Shown one piece after another: positions 1-10,139 of a stretch of 64,000 nt of DNA. Each line of letters starts with the position of its first letter. The first letter of the stretch is position 1. The position numbers and the translations under genes were made by a program. The notes below the pieces were generated by a model. It worked only from the letters and a program-made list of their open reading frames with translations. It made no database searches and was not told the DNA's origin. Source of the stretch: Alopecurus myosuroides (lineage: Eukaryota; Streptophyta; Magnoliopsida; Poales; Poaceae); contig CM054060.1 of assembly GCA_028641055.1 (NCBI GenBank), positions 165,382,416 through 165,446,415 of the forward strand. The letters are read 5' to 3'.

Positions 1-216
1 TGGGACTTTGATGTGTGGTTCGACAGCACTTGCCGCATGTTCCTCAAGCGCGGCTGGGAGTGTTTCGCCCGGACCTACAAACTGCAGAGAGGCTTTATTC
101 TGATCTGCAATTACGACGGCCGCAATGTCATCACAGTAAAGATGTTCGACCTAAGCAGTTGCCGCTTGCAATACAACGCGGCATTCAGTACGTGGACTGT
201 ATCACCAAAATGTTAA
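1..216 (+). CDS. B3 DNA-binding domain protein, 3' part only (cut by window edge)
   Basis: The open frame starts at base 1 and ends with TAA at 214-216. It encodes the second half of a plant B3 domain: a W-D-F-D-V strand, F-L-K-R-G-W followed by E-x-F-A, an R-G-F-I-L-I-C-N-Y-D-G strand, and the closing V-K-M-F-D-L-S-S-C-R turn. These match the order and spacing of the complete B3 domain in the next gene (around 800-960), so the two are tandem paralogues. B3 domains of the REM type bind DNA in plant nuclear transcription factors. A possible splice donor (GTACGT) lies at 188, so the true reading frame may leave this exon before the TAA. Everything upstream is outside the window. Whether it is expressed or a fragment cannot be judged here. 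Confidence 0.7.
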   Translation, partial: WDFDVWFDSTCRMFLKRGWECFARTYKLQRGFILICNYDGRNVITVKMFDLSSCRLQYNAAFSTWTVSPKC

Positions 217-287
217 TTCCCGATTATATATGTAGCCGGAAATTGATTTGCATTTCTATTATATGATGAACAGAGGGATCTGTTAAG

Positions 288-1605
288 ATGGAGTTGGCAG
301 ACTTTGAGTTCTACTCCCTCGTCGTAGACGCTACATCGGACAAACTGGTACGCTTCATCGACCCACACCACTTCAGTTATTTAGTCTGACATAGTGTCTG
401 AGCTATGATCCTGTAGCTAGTTAAATTTGTGAATCAAATTAAGGTCTAGTACATGGGTTGTAGTAGCTCAATTGCTCTACGTGAATATGTTCACTCGATA
501 TGGTACATTTCAGCTCCCACTGAAAGTTCATCTTTTTGAATTAATGTGGCAAACACCCTCATTGCTCAACTAAGATTTAGTATAACTGATTACTAGGTAC
601 TACTTGTTTACATTTTTATAGTACTCATCCATCATCAAACAATAAACTTATTTCTAGTAAGCACTCTTTTCTATCTATTTAACTTTCATATTGCTGCAGG
701 TGCTGCCTAAGAAGTTTGTGGAGTTGCTGAAGGGCCGTGAACCACGTGAACTTAAGCTGCGTGAGGCGGACGATCCGAGTAGCAAGAACTGGGACATGGA
801 TGTGCTTTTCGATGAAGCTGGCCGCATTTTCCTCGGGCACGGCTGGGACCAGTTCGCCCAATATTACTTCCTGCAGCGCGGCATGTTCCTCCTCTTTAGT
901 TACGACGGCGACGCCTTGCTCACCGTCAAGGTGTTCAACTTCGACATGTGCCGCAGGCACTACTTGTACGACCACGACGCTACTACAAGCAATGAAACTG
1001 ACCCAGATCCCAGGACTGATGAGGAGTCCACGGATGAGGAGTCCACGGATCAGCAGTCCATGGATGAGGATGACCCATTCGACTCTTCCATCATCTTCTC
1101 CCAGGGAGCTGATCTTGATGATAATGAGAAGGACCATGTTCGTGAGCTTCTACCCACAATAGATGAGTACATTGGAGTGCCATACGTGACTCGTTTGACG
1201 TGGACAAATGTGGCCAGATATGAGATGGTACGTAAGGTGCCAATGCTATTTATGTTTTTCAACACAATTTATGCTTACAACGTGTGCCTTACTATGACCT
1301 ACTTCTTTTTGTATGTCATCCACACGCTCGAAATCCAGAAACTACCTCAGTCCATAGCGGACAGTGCTGGCATTCCGTCTTCAGGCCATGCTGGGCTATG
1401 CCTCGGATCATCAGAGGCGTTCACCACCATTCCATACAACACGGACAGGGACGGCCGCATTATGTTTGGCAGGAATGCATGGAGGGAATTCCTTGAAGGC
1501 AAGCATTTATATGAAAAGCAAGCTATTCTCATTACACTTAGGAGCACCCGTAACCGCCACTTGGACGTGAAGATCGTGATGCGGGCGGTGTCGCCCTGGT
1601 TGTAG
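288..1605 (+). CDS. B3 domain-containing protein (REM-like, two B3 domains), three exons
   Basis: Proposed model: exon 1 at 288-347, exon 2 at 700-1227, exon 3 at 1339-1605. Introns are GT-AG: donor GTACGC at 348, acceptor ending AG at 699, donor GTACGTAAG at 1228, acceptor AG at 1338. All joins are in phase 0 and give 284 residues. Exon 1 supplies the first strand (F-E-F-Y-S-L-V-V-D). Exon 2 starts L-P-K-K-F-V and completes one B3 domain by about residue 108, ending in C-R-R-H-Y. An acidic linker with repeated D-E-E-S-T-D follows (about 109-165). A second B3 domain spans about 175-284, starting V-T-R-L-T-W-T-N-V. The 111-nt second intron is also open in frame, so a 321-residue retained-intron product is possible. 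Family knowledge: nuclear, sequence-specific DNA binding. AATAAA at 1780-1785 is a plausible poly(A) signal. The start ATG is the first one in frame before the conserved strand. Confidence 0.72.
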
Positions 1606-2272
1606 TACGTAGTCTGCCAACTTCAGTGGCAATTTCATCGGATCATGAACGTATGGATGTATGTAATTATCGTACTGCCATCAGCGATGTGCTTCAGTGG
1701 TTTGATCACCCAAACCTTCATCTGCAGTGAAGATTACTTGTCCTGTTTATATTTTCAGTGGCAATTTCAAGTTTGCAGAAATAAACAAGGCGGCGGCAGC
1801 TAATAAGTTGCATGAAATAATTGTTCAGTGACATTACATGACTCATGCGAGACTTCCACATGTTTTCAATCCTACGTTGTAAGCGCTAGGGAATAAATCC
1901 GATTAGTTTTCCCTCGATAGTTAAGAGCCTGACGCCTTGAAACTCAATGCAAAATATGCCTTCTAGGCAGCCTGCGATTGCATGCATTATTTAACTGCTC
2001 TATTAGCGCCTATATTGTCGACAAGGCGTTGTGGTTGCTCGAATACGATGTCCCACCAAAAAAAAATTAAATCCTCCCGCTAAAACGCCAAGTGTAGCGA
2101 AATTTTGTGTTCCCACCAAAAAATAAAAGCAGTCACTTTAAATTTCCCGCTAAAGTGTATGTAGAAGTGAACGATGCCCCTCCTGTTTCGCCATAGCATA
2201 ATCTACGGGCCACCTCTTTGGCCATTGCAGATTAGATCTCATCTCGCCCTCATCATGTTCAGAGCTCTACAC
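1606..2272 (+). other. 3' region of the B3 gene, then upstream region of the CACTA gene
   Basis: No convincing gene. 1606-1800 reads as B3 3' UTR with a poly(A)-like AATAAA at 1780-1785. At 2051-2110 and 2111-2164 there is an imperfect tandem duplication. Each copy begins TCCCACCAAAAAA and ends with a CCCGCTAAA motif. The second copy contains TTTCCCGC (2143-2150), which fits the E2F-binding consensus. This lies just upstream of the likely first exon of the next gene and may be its promoter; that is inference. Confidence 0.45.
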
Positions 2273-5200
2273 ATGTCGATGTCGCGATCGGACTCCATGG
2301 AACGCGAATCCTCTCAGGTTTTCCTGTCTAATCTGCTTCTCGTCCATCTCCGTGATCTCGCCGTCTCTTATATGGTCTCGATATTGGTTGTTATTCTCTG
2401 TTCTTCCTCTGGTTGAAGCGTTAATCCGTGTATGAACACCTAGTCGATCATATGTGTATCTGGTTTTCTATGTGAATAATGCCATGTAACTATTTTTTTA
2501 TTTCAGATCTGCTAACTCACTGATTATTTGGGTTCTCATTTTTTCCTTCTATCTAATTGTAGACGACCGAACCCATTTGGAAAGTTAGACTTTTCTATGA
2601 GGACGGTGATAAAAACAAAAAAGTTGTGGAAGCAGCCATGGAACCGGAGGAAATCTACTATATGGAGTTCATCAATTTGATTGAAAACGTTGGCTTCAGT
2701 GGCGCGCGTGATTACCTGTACTGCAGGCTAAATAATGGCCCTGGCAAAGGAAAACTTGTTCCAATAGACCATGGTAGTGATTTGGAGCAATTGAAACGCA
2801 TACACTCTAATGATAAGAAGATATCCCTGTGTGTGTTTAGGGAGAAGGCCACGGCGGTTGATATTGCAACAATAGAGTCTCTGCTTGATGATGCAACTAG
2901 ATCCACCAGAAAAAAGCGACAGATCACTATCACAGGTTATACTTTCATGCCAAATCTCCAACTCGCAACTCCTTCAATACAGACTTTAATAAATATTTTC
3001 CCCGGTAACTATTTTATGCATTCCTTACCTAATCCACAATTTTGATAAACATGCAGTTAGGGATGCAACCGAAGAGGAACAAGCTTCAAACGAAGAAGAA
3101 GATACAGATTACTCCTTTGGGAATGGTACACAAGTTCATTAATTCTTAATCAGCTTTCTGAATTATGCACAATGCTAATGCTTTGTCCATTTATTGTTAA
3201 CATTTTCAGTAATAAAGAAAGGATCTGTCTGCATGACAAGGGTTGAAAGTATACTACAATATAAAAAAAGTCAGGGAAAACGTAGACGTGGTAATTTATT
3301 TTTGACATTTAAGCTCTGTCTAATATTTGTTTTAATGGATAAAATCTACGATTGCTGATTCAGTACAAATGTTAACCCTGAAACAGGAACTGAACCTAAC
3401 ACTGATGTGTCTGAAACTGACATGTGTTCCGTTGATGATTGGCCTTCCCATGCACGCTGCTATCGCCCGAAGCTACAACTACAAGAAGGTACTAGCTATT
3501 TTTTTTACCGTTGTGTCCTAATTTCTTTCAATCAACTACAAAATAAATTGTTTCTTTGTGTGTGTTTTGGGATGTAGGTGATGACATAACGAAGAAGAAA
3601 GGGCGAGGTGTAGTGAAAGGTTTGAAAGCCAATAAGAAGCGTCATGCCAATGGAGCTGCAAAGCTAGGTGTTGATTTCTCTGAAACATTGGGTGGTCCAG
3701 TAGGAATGAACAACCGTTCATTCAAGGATGACGTGGTAATCACAATGAAAACAAGGTTACCAATTATTGGAGTGAGGAGGTGGTCAGACATTCACCCTAA
3801 CATCCATCGCATGATCGTCACAGATATGTTGGTGAGTACAACCTTTCTCACATGTGTTGTCTGCTTTTTTCGTCCATAATTAATGTACTACTACTAAACT
3901 AAGTCTATCTGTTTGTTCTACGCATTACAGGACAGATACGATATGCCAGATACAGACGAAACAAACGAAAAAATTCTTAAAATTGCAAAAGAACGCTACA
4001 GAGGCTGGCGAGGAAACCTAAGCAGCACTTACAAGGCATACAAAAAAGATGATGCCAGAAGGGCACCTGTCCCAGAAGATTTACAAAAAGAAGAGTGGGA
4101 ATGGTTGATCGAGTACTTTGGCACTGATCCGAAATTTCTGGTTATTTCTATACTACCTGTTTGTGAATTTTGTACTATCATCAAATGGCTTGTCTGGCAA
4201 GTTTTTTTTTATAATTGAATGAGCAGGAACTCAGCCAAAAGAACAAGGATAACCGTACGCAGATGAAGACAAAACACAGAGTAGGATCAAAATCCTACTC
4301 TCAACTCAGTTTTGAGAATGTATGGGCCTACTCACTATGCATGCGTCGGTGTTCACTTTGCTTTAATGTTTATAGTATCTAATTGTTGCACTACTTGCAG
4401 AGGGATTCGGAAACTGGAGAAGAGCCAGACTGTGTTGCTCTCTGGAGACTGACCCACACAAAGAATGAAACATGGACTACAGAAGAGTCCAAGGATGTTT
4501 ACGTGAGTTAACTGACTTAGAAGCTACTCTAAACATATTTACTGTTCTCCATCTTGGATGTTTCTTCATCTGATTTGAGATTTTTTTTCGTAATCAGGAA
4601 ACAACATGTAAAGAGATTGAAAACAGATTAAAGGAAACTGGTGTTCCATTGTCAGCTGAACAAAGAATCAATATTTTCCAGAAAGCATATAAATCTACCG
4701 TTCAATGCAAGTCATCGCAGCCTCGTGGGTTCGGATACATGGCCCAGGTGCAAACTAGTTCTCAGCGGTCTAAGTTGCTGTTAGAGGAGCAAGCTCGGGC
4801 TACGGCAGAGACCCAAAAAATTAACTCCCAGCTCACCACGAAGGTCACTACTTTAGAACAGAAGTTACTAGATGAACGTGCAAGCATGGAAGAGAAGATT
4901 AATGTAGAGCGGGCTGAGAGAGAAAATCTTGAGAAGAGATTAATGGAAGAGCTTGCTCAAAGGGAACAATTGATGGAGTCGGAGAGAAACTCAAGAAAAG
5001 AATTTGAAAATAACTTGGTTGCACAGTTTAACTCATGGTTCCAGGCAAAGTTTGACGAGCTCTCCGCATAGATGGAAAAGCAGAAGACGACTACACCTCA
5101 GGTGATGATAGTCATACAATTGCAAACTAGTAAGATTTAGTTGTTTACTTACGTTGCTAACAGTGTACTTTGTTTTTGCAGACGTCTAAGAAGTCGAACC

Positions 5201-5560
5201 AGCAACCATCACTTACCAACAGTCCTGCTAAGAAAATAGTTCCTCCGCACAGCACGATACAGAAAAGTCGAATGTTTAAGTCATATGTAAGTCACAATCT
5301 TGTACAATTCGGTAGTAGTACATTCTGTTTTTGCTTCACCCACACTATAGCGTTGCTGCACCCACCCTATACTTGCTGCAGTTTATGTTTCACTATGGGT
5401 TGTGGCTTCGTTGAGTTACAACAACTGTTTTTGCTTCATCCACACACTATAGTCTGCTGGTTCTTATGTTTCAGCATGTGTTATTGCTGACTAGACTCAC
5501 ACCTTTTTTTTTTAGAATTGATTGCAGGACGGCAATCAAACTTCTGATGGAAACAAATAG
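2273..5560 (+). pseudogene. CACTA-type element gene: PB1-like domain plus Transposase_24 (Ptta/En/Spm), about 12 exons, premature stop
   Basis: Exons follow GT-AG junctions with matching phase: 2273-2317 (tentative), 2563-2935, 3057-3125, 3210-3290, 3387-3488, 3578-3831, 3931-4140, 4227-4319, 4401-4502, 4598-5101, 5182-5286, 5527-5560. Exon 2 encodes a PB1-like domain (W-K-V-R-L-F-Y then a basic stretch). Exons 6-9 carry the Ptta/En/Spm plant transposase domain (PF03004 type): K-K-K-G-R-G, G-G-P-V-G-M-N, D-I-H-P, R-Y-R-G-W-R, D-P-K-F, N-K-D-N-R and D-S-E-T-G-E-E-P. Exon 10 is a long charged coiled coil. A TAG at 5069-5071 interrupts exon 10 in frame, yet the rest of that exon and two further exons stay open to a TAG at 5558-5560, so the original C terminus was about 60 residues longer. 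This is the accessory protein class of CACTA elements; the catalytic DDE transposase gene is not in the window. AATAAA at 5666-5671 may be its poly(A) signal. Confidence 0.75.
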
Positions 5561-5780
5561 CTGCACTGGATATTTCAGTTTGATTTGATCTTGATTTGAT
5601 CCATGTTGTACGAGAATTTCATTTGTATATATTAAAAATAGCTATGAGAACTATTATTTTGTGTAAATAAACATATTTTACGTACCGTTTTGAACATTTT
5701 AATTCAATGCCCGTATTATTTGTTTCCTTATTTTTTTTTATTTTTTTTTCTATAACGTGGCAATAGGTAGTTTACCACGA
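5561..5780 (+). other. AT-rich 3' flank of the CACTA gene
   Basis: Probable 3' UTR and spacer with several A/T runs, an AATAAA at 5666-5671 and poly-T tracts near 5730-5750. No gene or clear repeat. Confidence 0.4.
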
Positions 5781-6938
5781 TAATTGTAGTGTTGCGTGAA
5801 GCCTCAGTCGCCACAACAAAGTGTTTTGTTGAAATAGACTCTCACCACCATGAGGGAGACATCGTCGCAATAGATTTTCTCCACCAAACTAACTTTGTTG
5901 CGATAGTTCATTCACGCCACCAAACTATGTTCGTTGCAATAGAGAATTCCCATACTTCTCGCCACGAAACTAAAGTTTGTAGAAATAGAAAGGCGCAACG
6001 AATAGTTGAAGTTGTCGCAGTTGTTTCTAGCTACTAAATTTGTACGTTGAGAATAGTACATGTCGCCACGAAAATAAAATTTGTCGAAATACAATGACGC
6101 CACGAAAAGTTGTTATTGTCGCAGTTGTTTCTAGCAACATAAAATGTGGATGTTGCGAATACTACATCTCACCACGAAACTAAAATTTGTAGGAATAGAA
6201 AGGCGCAACGAATAGTTGAAGTTGTCGCAGTTGTTTCTAGCTACTAAAATTTGTACGTTGCGAATTGTACATGTAGCCACGAAAATAAAATTTGTCGAAA
6301 TACAATGGCGCCACGAAAAGTTGTTATTGTCGCAGTTGCTTCTAGCAACATAAAATGTGGATGTTGCGAATACTACATCTCGCCACGAAACTAAAATTTG
6401 TAGAAATTGAATGGCGCCACGAATAGTTGAAATTGTCGCGATTGCTTATGGCTACTAATATGAAGGCCGTAGCGATTACTATTTCAAAATCATCTTACCA
6501 CGATTGATTGTGTGTGGCAAAACGTTGTTCCCACGCGTATAATGTTTGTTGCCATAGTTTTTTGCCACACAATTGGACGTGGCAAATAAACTCGACTTTT
6601 GCAACGAAAGAACAAGCGCAACGGAACACTCGCTGTTGCCACATTGGTCACTCGCCACGTTTGGGTATTTGTTGCACTAGAGGTGTACCAACGAAATACG
6701 TACGTTGCGTTATGTGCGAGACGCGACGGAAAAGTGCGTGGCAATTGGCCTAGGAAATGGTTGCAACTGGATTCTTTTTTAGCGACGAATCTAAGTGCGC
6801 GGAGAAAGGCTTCTACCACGGAGGTTTTCGCGACGCCTCCCAACGAAACCGATTTCGATGCAACAAAACCCTATTGCGACGATAAGTCACTTTTTACAAC
6901 GAGTAATTTCGTTGCAATAGACCGATTCCGTTGTAGTG
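5781..6938 (+). repeat. CACTA 3' subterminal repeat region
   Basis: Short motifs such as CGCCACGAAA, GTTGCGA and TTTGT(A/C)GAAAT recur from about 5790 to the terminus. Within this a long unit is tandemly duplicated: 5969-6178 (210 bp), 6179-6389 (211 bp) and a partial third copy from 6390. Units differ by a few substitutions and indels. Subterminal arrays like this are the binding sites of the element-encoded DNA-binding protein in En/Spm-type elements. By position they probably do the same here. Confidence 0.75.
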
Positions 6939-6941
6939 TAC

Positions 6942-9900
6942 ACAACTCAGCTCTTCTTCGCATCAAGCCCAAAGAACCCCGTGCAATTGAGCGCATGGCT
7001 AATCAAGCCCCACGAAGAAAAGGGGACCCTCATAGCACTCTAAGAACGTGTCTCCCTAAATGCCGACTACAAAAGTTTCCACCCTGGCCTCGGGTTCGTA
7101 CCTGCATATGCGTGCGGCAAATGGAAAACCCGAACTAAATGAGGCGATTTGGATGAGATGCAAATCGAATCAAATTGAGGGGGGCGCCCATACACGCTTC
7201 CCACATGCGGTTAGTGCGCTCATCATGGATTAGTAGACAAGACCCTTTTCCTAATTAGGGTCGACACTAGCAGGCCTCAAAACCACGCCGGGCCTCCTGC
7301 CGGTGCCTTATCATCAAATTAGCATTACCTCAAACATTAACAGGTTGATTGTTTAAACATCGAGCCCCAGAATATAATAAATATGGTAACAGAAATAACA
7401 GACAGCAGACTCGAGCATAAACAACCCTAAACATGCTAGTAAGACACAGGCAACAAGCAACAAGGTTATAGGTGTGGAGGTGAAGCTATATCAGGTATAC
7501 AGGATAACATGTGATAGGATCGGAACACAAGCAACGATTCATAAGGCTAGCAGAATAGACAACGGAAAGTATCGGTATCCAGTGTGGAAAGGAACACAAT
7601 GGTTCATGTGAGTGAATACTTGCCTGCAAACTCAGTAGCCTGGTACTGAGCTAACTCCTCACAAGTAGTGTCGTAAACCTCGTCTGTCTCAACGTCGTCG
7701 TCTATTCGAGAAGAAGCAAACAAACAATGTAGAGAGACAAACAATCAATAACATGGCATAATGCACAGACATGTGATGATGCATGACAATTTAATTGATG
7801 CATCAAAGATAAACTAGTTGACATGGTAACATAATTAAATGGACCCATATGCAATTTTGGATTGCATATGGAAAGCCCATGAATTATGGTTGGATTAAAT
7901 GATCTACAACTAAACATCATGTGAAAGTGGATTAGCATGATGCATGGATGAGGAAAAAAAAAGAAAACAACAATAGATCCAATTTGAAATAAAGTTTACC
8001 AAATTTGAAAACAACAATATACTTTTCTGGTTTGAAAACATATTTTATATGTTCAAAAAGAAATTAATTTGACCAAGTTATGAATTTAGCAATATTAAAT
8101 GATTTAAACAAGGTTTAAATTATTTAACCAATTTTAATTATTGAAAACATGAAACAAATTTTATATTTGAAAAGGTGTTTCAATTTGGCATGGAAAACAT
8201 ATTTCATTTGTTGAAAATGGATTTAAAATGAGCAAGTTATTAATTTGACAATTTTAAATGCATTAATTAAGAAACAGTTGTTTTCAGCAAGTTAATTTAT
8301 TTAAAACAGAACACAAAGTTGATATTTGCAAAGTTCATGAAAAATTGAATGGAAAACATATTTAGTTTGTTTAATTTGGAATTTTTATGCCCAAGTTATG
8401 AATTTTGCAAAATTAAGTGAATTAAACAAGGATTCAAATATTTCACCAATTTAAAATATTCAAAACTGTAAACACAATTTATATTTGGGTAGAGAATTTA
8501 ATTTGGTATGGAAAACATATTTAAAATGTTGAATTTGGAGTTGCAATGAATTAGTTATGCATTTTTAAAGTTTAGGTATTAATCTGCCATTTATTCAACA
8601 GCCAGGGACTTAGAAAATAATTGCAGGGACCTAGAAGAATACTAACAGGGACTGGTCTGTGAATAGGAGTTTGTGCTGGACCTGGAAAATAAAATAGCAA
8701 AAGATGGGGTTATTGCGCGGGGGTGGGATTCAATCCCAAGCCCTCTGCATGTGTGCGCAAGGGAGCTACCAGTTGGGCTGCTGCATGTCTCGTGACAGAA
8801 AGGGACGTGCGGGGGGTATAACATTCAGTTACGCTGTTAACTGAACTGAATACAGATTCAGTTAACTGAATCGCAACGAGGAACCGGTGATCACCGGCAG
8901 CGACTGCTCGCTGCGCGCGGTTGCTGCTCGTGTGCGTGTGGGCTAGGGAGGCGTGCGGGCTCGTGACGTGGATGCAGAGAGGATGGAAGAGAGGGGGGAG
9001 GTGGTGCTCACCACGGGCAGAAGGAGAGGCATGGCGGCTCGGCGCGGTGGTGGTGGCCGTCGCCGTCGACGGCGCGGTGGTGGAGCTCCGGGGGCTCCCA
9101 GCCCTGGTCGAGGACGCGAGGAGGACGGCGGAGGAGAGGGGATTCCGTTCCCGGCCCTAACCTGGCCGGTGGGGCATCGTGGAGGTGATCACCGGAGAGG
9201 GATGTGGTGGGGTTCGGTGGCTGGTGGGTACAGAGACAGAGAAGCAGAGGTGCAGGGCAGAGGGAGAGGTAGAGATCGGCGGCGGGGAGGGAGAAAGGTG
9301 GAGGGGAGAGCTAGGGCAGGAGGGAGAGGAGTGGAGCTCGTTATAAGGAGGAGGGGGAGGAGCTGCAGCCGTTCCTCCTCTGAAGCTCGAAGTGGACATT
9401 GCGGATGGCCTGCCGTACCGAGGAAAGAGATGAGGGGGGGTACCAGGCCGGTGGGGATGGTGGGCTGGCCCAAATGGGCTGGCCTGCCCCCTCTCTCTCT
9501 GTTCTGTTTTTAATTTGTCCTTTCTTCTTCTTTTTTTGTAGAAAAGAATAAGAGAAGAATAGATGGGTTTTTAGGATAGGAAAAATTTAGGGAAAAAATT
9601 GTATAGGTTGTTTATTGTAAAAGCACCAAGTGCAAACTTTTGTTTTCTCAAACATTTCAAATTTGTTGCTGTTTGTAATTTCAATTGAAATTGAGTGAAT
9701 TTTTGGGTGTTAATGGATTAAATGAAAAGAACAATTTAACATTTTTAATTTCAAGTGTAATGATAACAAATGATTGATTTGTTTTGTAATTTCCATAAAT
9801 TTCAAAATGGTTGCTGTTTGGAAATTTAATTGAATTTGAAAATGTTTTGGTATTAAATGAATTATTGATAGAAACAAATCAATAGTTTGAAATTACAACT

Positions 9901-10139
9901 TTAATGGAAACAACTAATTGCTTTGATTTGAATATTCATTTGGAAATTGTAACAGCACAAGTATGAAACAAATATTTGAAATTTGGTTTGAAATTCAAAT
10001 AGAAAAACAAGGGAAAACAAAGGAAAACAGAGGAAAACAATTGGAAAACAAATGCAAAACTTAAGATGCCATGATGCAAAACATAAAATAACAGAGAGAA
10101 AACATTCTAATGGATGTTTTTCATACTTGGGATGTTACA
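6942..10139 (-). repeat. Element A 3' LTR (left copy), truncated by the CACTA element
   Basis: Aligns end to end with 12039-15516 and ends ATGTTACA at 10139. It lacks about 280-290 bp of AT-rich sequence near 8005 that the right copy keeps (about 13100-13390). It contains the second half of the conserved core, four 159-bp AT-rich periods (8034, 8193, 8352, 8511), a tRNA-like segment (8720-8785), a GC-rich block (8840-9520) and a TATA-like box on the minus strand (9341-9346). Open frames in the GC-rich block are short, overlap on both strands and look incidental. Confidence 0.85.

Larger units (their letters stand above)
2051..6938 (+). mobile_element. CACTA (En/Spm) DNA transposon, right-hand part with 3' terminus
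   Basis: The right end is CCGTTGTAGTG at 6928-6938, the reverse complement of a CACTACAACGG CACTA terminus. It is followed by TAC (6939-6941), a candidate 3-bp target duplication. Immediately after (6942) the sequence joins the interior of element A's LTR, matching 12039 in the intact LTR copy. The Transposase_24 gene and the subterminal repeats support the class. No matching 5' terminus is seen in 1-5000, so the element either starts left of the window, which would put the B3 genes inside it, or has lost its left end. The start given here is only the left edge of sequence clearly tied to the element gene. Confidence 0.75.

Noticed and set aside
3556..3879. Separate small genes at 3556-3879, 3913-4218 and 4649-5071
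   Set aside because: They are single exons of one CACTA gene; splice sites and phases join them and their domain motifs run continuously.
5790..6440. CRISPR-like array
   Set aside because: The repeats are long, imperfect and without uniform unique spacers, in plant DNA at a transposon end; they are CACTA subterminal repeats.
6599..7138. 179-residue frame crossing the CACTA end
   Set aside because: It spans the transposon/LTR junction at 6938 and has no family resemblance; fortuitous.
8920..9513. Long overlapping open frames in GC-rich LTR leaders (also 14298-14851, 22952-23250, 33377-33682, 45124-45770, 56336-57027, 61312-62004)
   Set aside because: They occur on both strands, are rich in R/G/A/P from GC skew, shift frame between near-identical LTR copies and match no domain. 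Treated as by-products of base composition.
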